DNA from: Nocardioides sp.
GTDB taxonomy: Bacteria; Actinomycetota; Actinomycetes; Propionibacteriales; Nocardioidaceae
Assembly: GCA_025965295.1 (NCBI GenBank)
Contig: JAOPXF010000246.1
Location: 1-6,267 of the forward strand
Reading direction: 5' to 3'
DNA: 6,267 nt
Every line of letters begins with the position of its first letter. Position 1 is the stretch's first letter. The position numbers and the translations under genes are program-made. Positions 5,122 to 6,267 of this stretch are shown in pieces. Below the pieces are notes generated by a model. It saw only the letters and a list, made by a program, of their open reading frames with translations, had not been told where the DNA came from and searched no databases.

Positions 5122-5628
5122 ATGGACGAACGCGAGTTCGACGACTTCTACGCCACGTCGTTCCAACGGATCACGGGCCAGGTCTACGCCATGATCGGCA
5201 GCCGCGACGAGGCGGAGGAGTGCGTCCAGGAGGCGTTCGTCCGGGCCTGGGCGCACCGTCGCAAGCTGGAGCGGTCGGAGCACCCCGAGGCCTGGGTCCG
5301 CACCACGGCCTACCGTCTCGCCGTCAGCCGCTGGCGACGTACGACGCGGGGCCGGCGACCCGCGGACCGCGCGGTCGGCGCCGCCACCGAGACGGCGGCG
5401 CCCAGCGAGAGCCACGTGGCCCTCGTGGCCGCGCTCCGGCGACTGCCCGAGCCGCAGCGCCAGGCGCTGGTCCTGCACCACATCGCCGACCTCTCGGTCC
5501 ACGACGTCGCCCGCGAGGTCGGCGTCCCCGAGGGCACGATCAAGGCGCGGCTGAGCCGCGGCCGGGCCGCCCTCGCCGCGCTACTCACCGACGACACCGG
5601 ATACCAGGAGGGAGCGAGCCATGTCTGA
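5122..5628 (+). CDS. ECF RNA polymerase sigma factor, SigE-family type
   Basis: This 168-aa protein has the standard two-domain ECF layout and acts with RNA polymerase core to read stress or envelope-response promoters. Region 2 covers about residues 5-72: EFDDFY (5-10), the region 2.2 core RDEAEECVQEAFVRAW (28-43), PEAWVRTTAYRLAVSRWRR (55-73). A variable linker (74-97) leads to region 4 (about 98-155): LRRLPEPQRQALVL (105-118) and the helix-turn-helix DLSVHDVAREVGVPEGTIKA (123-142) followed by RLSRGRAAL (143-151). All key motifs are intact, unlike in the paralogous domain at 3110. The product has no C-terminal extension. The ATG has only a weak GGGGACGG ribosome site. It overlaps the following membrane-protein gene by 8 nt, the usual layout of an ECF sigma factor with its membrane regulator. 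The target regulon cannot be told from the window. SigE-family is my assignment from size and motif style. Confidence 0.93.
   Translation: MDEREFDDFYATSFQRITGQVYAMIGSRDEAEECVQEAFVRAWAHRRKLERSEHPEAWVRTTAYRLAVSRWRRTTRGRRPADRAVGAATETAAPSESHVALVAALRRLPEPQRQALVLHHIADLSVHDVAREVGVPEGTIKARLSRGRAALAALLTDDTGYQEGASHV
5606..5611 (+). promoter_or_regulatory. Strong Shine-Dalgarno inside the 3' end of the sigma factor gene
   Basis: AGGAGG lies within the last codons of the sigma factor gene, 9 nt before the ATG at 5621. It fixes that start and shows the two genes are translated from one mRNA, probably coupled, because the sigma stop codon (5626-5628) falls just after the next start. Confidence 0.8.
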
Positions 5629-6267
5629 CCCCCTTGAGCACCTCCACCGCTTCGACACCGAAGGACTCGACGTGAACCCGCTGCCCGCCTCCGAGGTGCG
5701 CCGCCGCGGCAACCGGATGCGGCGCCGCAACAACGCCCTCGCCGCCGTCGGTGGCCTGGCCGCCGTCGCGCTCATCGCCGTGCCCCTCGCGATCACCGCG
5801 CACGGGGACGACCGGACGGGGATCGACCCCGCCAACCCGTCGCCCACGCTGACCACCGAGCCCGCCGTCAGCACCGCCTGGGTCCAGGAGATCCCCGGGA
5901 GCTTCCCGCTCACCCGGGGCATGCCCGCGACGAACGGCCACGACGGCTCGCCGGTCACGGCGCAGCCGGGCTACGACGCGCAGGCACCGGTGGCGCCCTG
6001 TGGCTCGCAGCCGTGGGACACCGAGACCCCGGTCCCGGCCTCCGACGTCGAGCAGGCGATCTACACGGGTGAGTCCGAGGGCGGCGAGGAGCGCGTGCTC
6101 GCGTTGTACGCCGACCAGGACGCTGCCGCCGAGGCCCTGGACGCCATCCGGACCCCGCTGGTCGAGGGCTGCACCGTGCCCCGCCACGGCATCGAGTCCA
6201 TCGAGGTGCCGTCCGACCTGGGTGAGGAGTCGCTCGTCTACGTCGATCGCTACCGGGACCGGGGCGA
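5621..6267 (+). CDS. Single-pass membrane protein partner of the sigma factor, putative anti-sigma/sensor, 3' end outside window
   Basis: The window holds 215 codons, and no stop is reached. The start at 5621 overlaps the sigma gene by 8 nt in a different frame and has AGGAGG 9 nt upstream. A short cytoplasmic part (1-38) contains VRRRGNRMRRR (26-36), followed by one membrane helix (about 39-60, ALAAVGGLAAVALIAVPLAI). A Pro/Thr-rich linker leads to an extracytoplasmic domain with C127 and C184, a likely disulfide pair, and ERVLALYADQDAAAEALDAI (157-176) before the second Cys. The positive-inside rule puts the N terminus in the cytoplasm. Its place after an ECF sigma gene suggests a regulator or signal sensor for that factor. 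However, the cytoplasmic part is very short and has no zinc-binding HxxxCxxC motif, so a standard ZAS anti-sigma domain is absent. The layout from the Arg cluster to the two Cys resembles the C-terminal part of the 616-aa protein at 3110. It could equally be a co-regulated envelope protein. Confidence 0.8.
   Translation, partial: MSDPLEHLHRFDTEGLDVNPLPASEVRRRGNRMRRRNNALAAVGGLAAVALIAVPLAITAHGDDRTGIDPANPSPTLTTEPAVSTAWVQEIPGSFPLTRGMPATNGHDGSPVTAQPGYDAQAPVAPCGSQPWDTETPVPASDVEQAIYTGESEGGEERVLALYADQDAAAEALDAIRTPLVEGCTVPRHGIESIEVPSDLGEESLVYVDRYRDRG

Noticed and set aside
3032..5502. Two long overlapping minus-strand open frames opposite the sigma-sensor fusion and sigma factor genes
   Set aside because: Both are Arg/Gly/Ser-rich shadows in different frames of the same region, without domain motifs or ribosome sites; the plus-strand genes show clear ECF sigma and membrane features.

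Overview
The window looks like a chromosomal segment from a high-G+C actinobacterium. Third codon positions are almost all G or C, at least one start is GTG, one gene looks leaderless, and the gene order resembles the perM-purN-purH cluster of Mycobacterium (Rv0955-Rv0956-Rv0957). A Nocardioides-like member of the Propionibacteriales is my best guess, partly from the style of the dispersed repeat at 4976-5024. No rRNA, tRNA, CRISPR array or insertion sequence is visible.

Left half, minus strand (3018 down to 1): a polytopic membrane protein of the DUF6350/PerM family, then purN (glycinamide ribonucleotide formyltransferase), then purH (bifunctional AICAR transformylase/IMP cyclohydrolase), which runs off the left edge. 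The 136-bp purN-purH gap holds two structured elements: a perfect 22-bp palindrome just after the purN stop, and a well-formed ZTP (pfl) riboswitch aptamer at 966-1038. The 3' strand of the riboswitch P3 helix can pair alternatively with the purH Shine-Dalgarno, which gives a simple model. Z nucleotides (ZMP/ZTP, i.e. AICAR and its triphosphate) accumulate when 10-formyl-tetrahydrofolate is short, stabilise P3 and free the ribosome site of purH, whose product consumes ZMP.

Right half, plus strand (3110 to 6267): a 616-aa protein fusing a degenerate ECF sigma-like domain, one transmembrane helix and two tandem extracytoplasmic lobes. It is followed by a 161-bp gap with a REP-like repeat and a candidate ECF promoter, then an intact 168-aa SigE-type ECF sigma factor. 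That sigma gene overlaps by 8 nt a single-pass membrane protein with one similar extracytoplasmic lobe, cut by the right edge. The 616-aa protein is collinear with the sigma/membrane-protein pair downstream, so a fused and a split form of the same module sit side by side.

The two halves diverge from a 91-bp intergenic region at 3019-3109. The items most worth following up are the fused pseudo-sigma/sensor protein, the ZTP riboswitch with its Shine-Dalgarno-competing platform, and the Gln that replaces the usually conserved catalytic Lys in the PurH transformylase domain.
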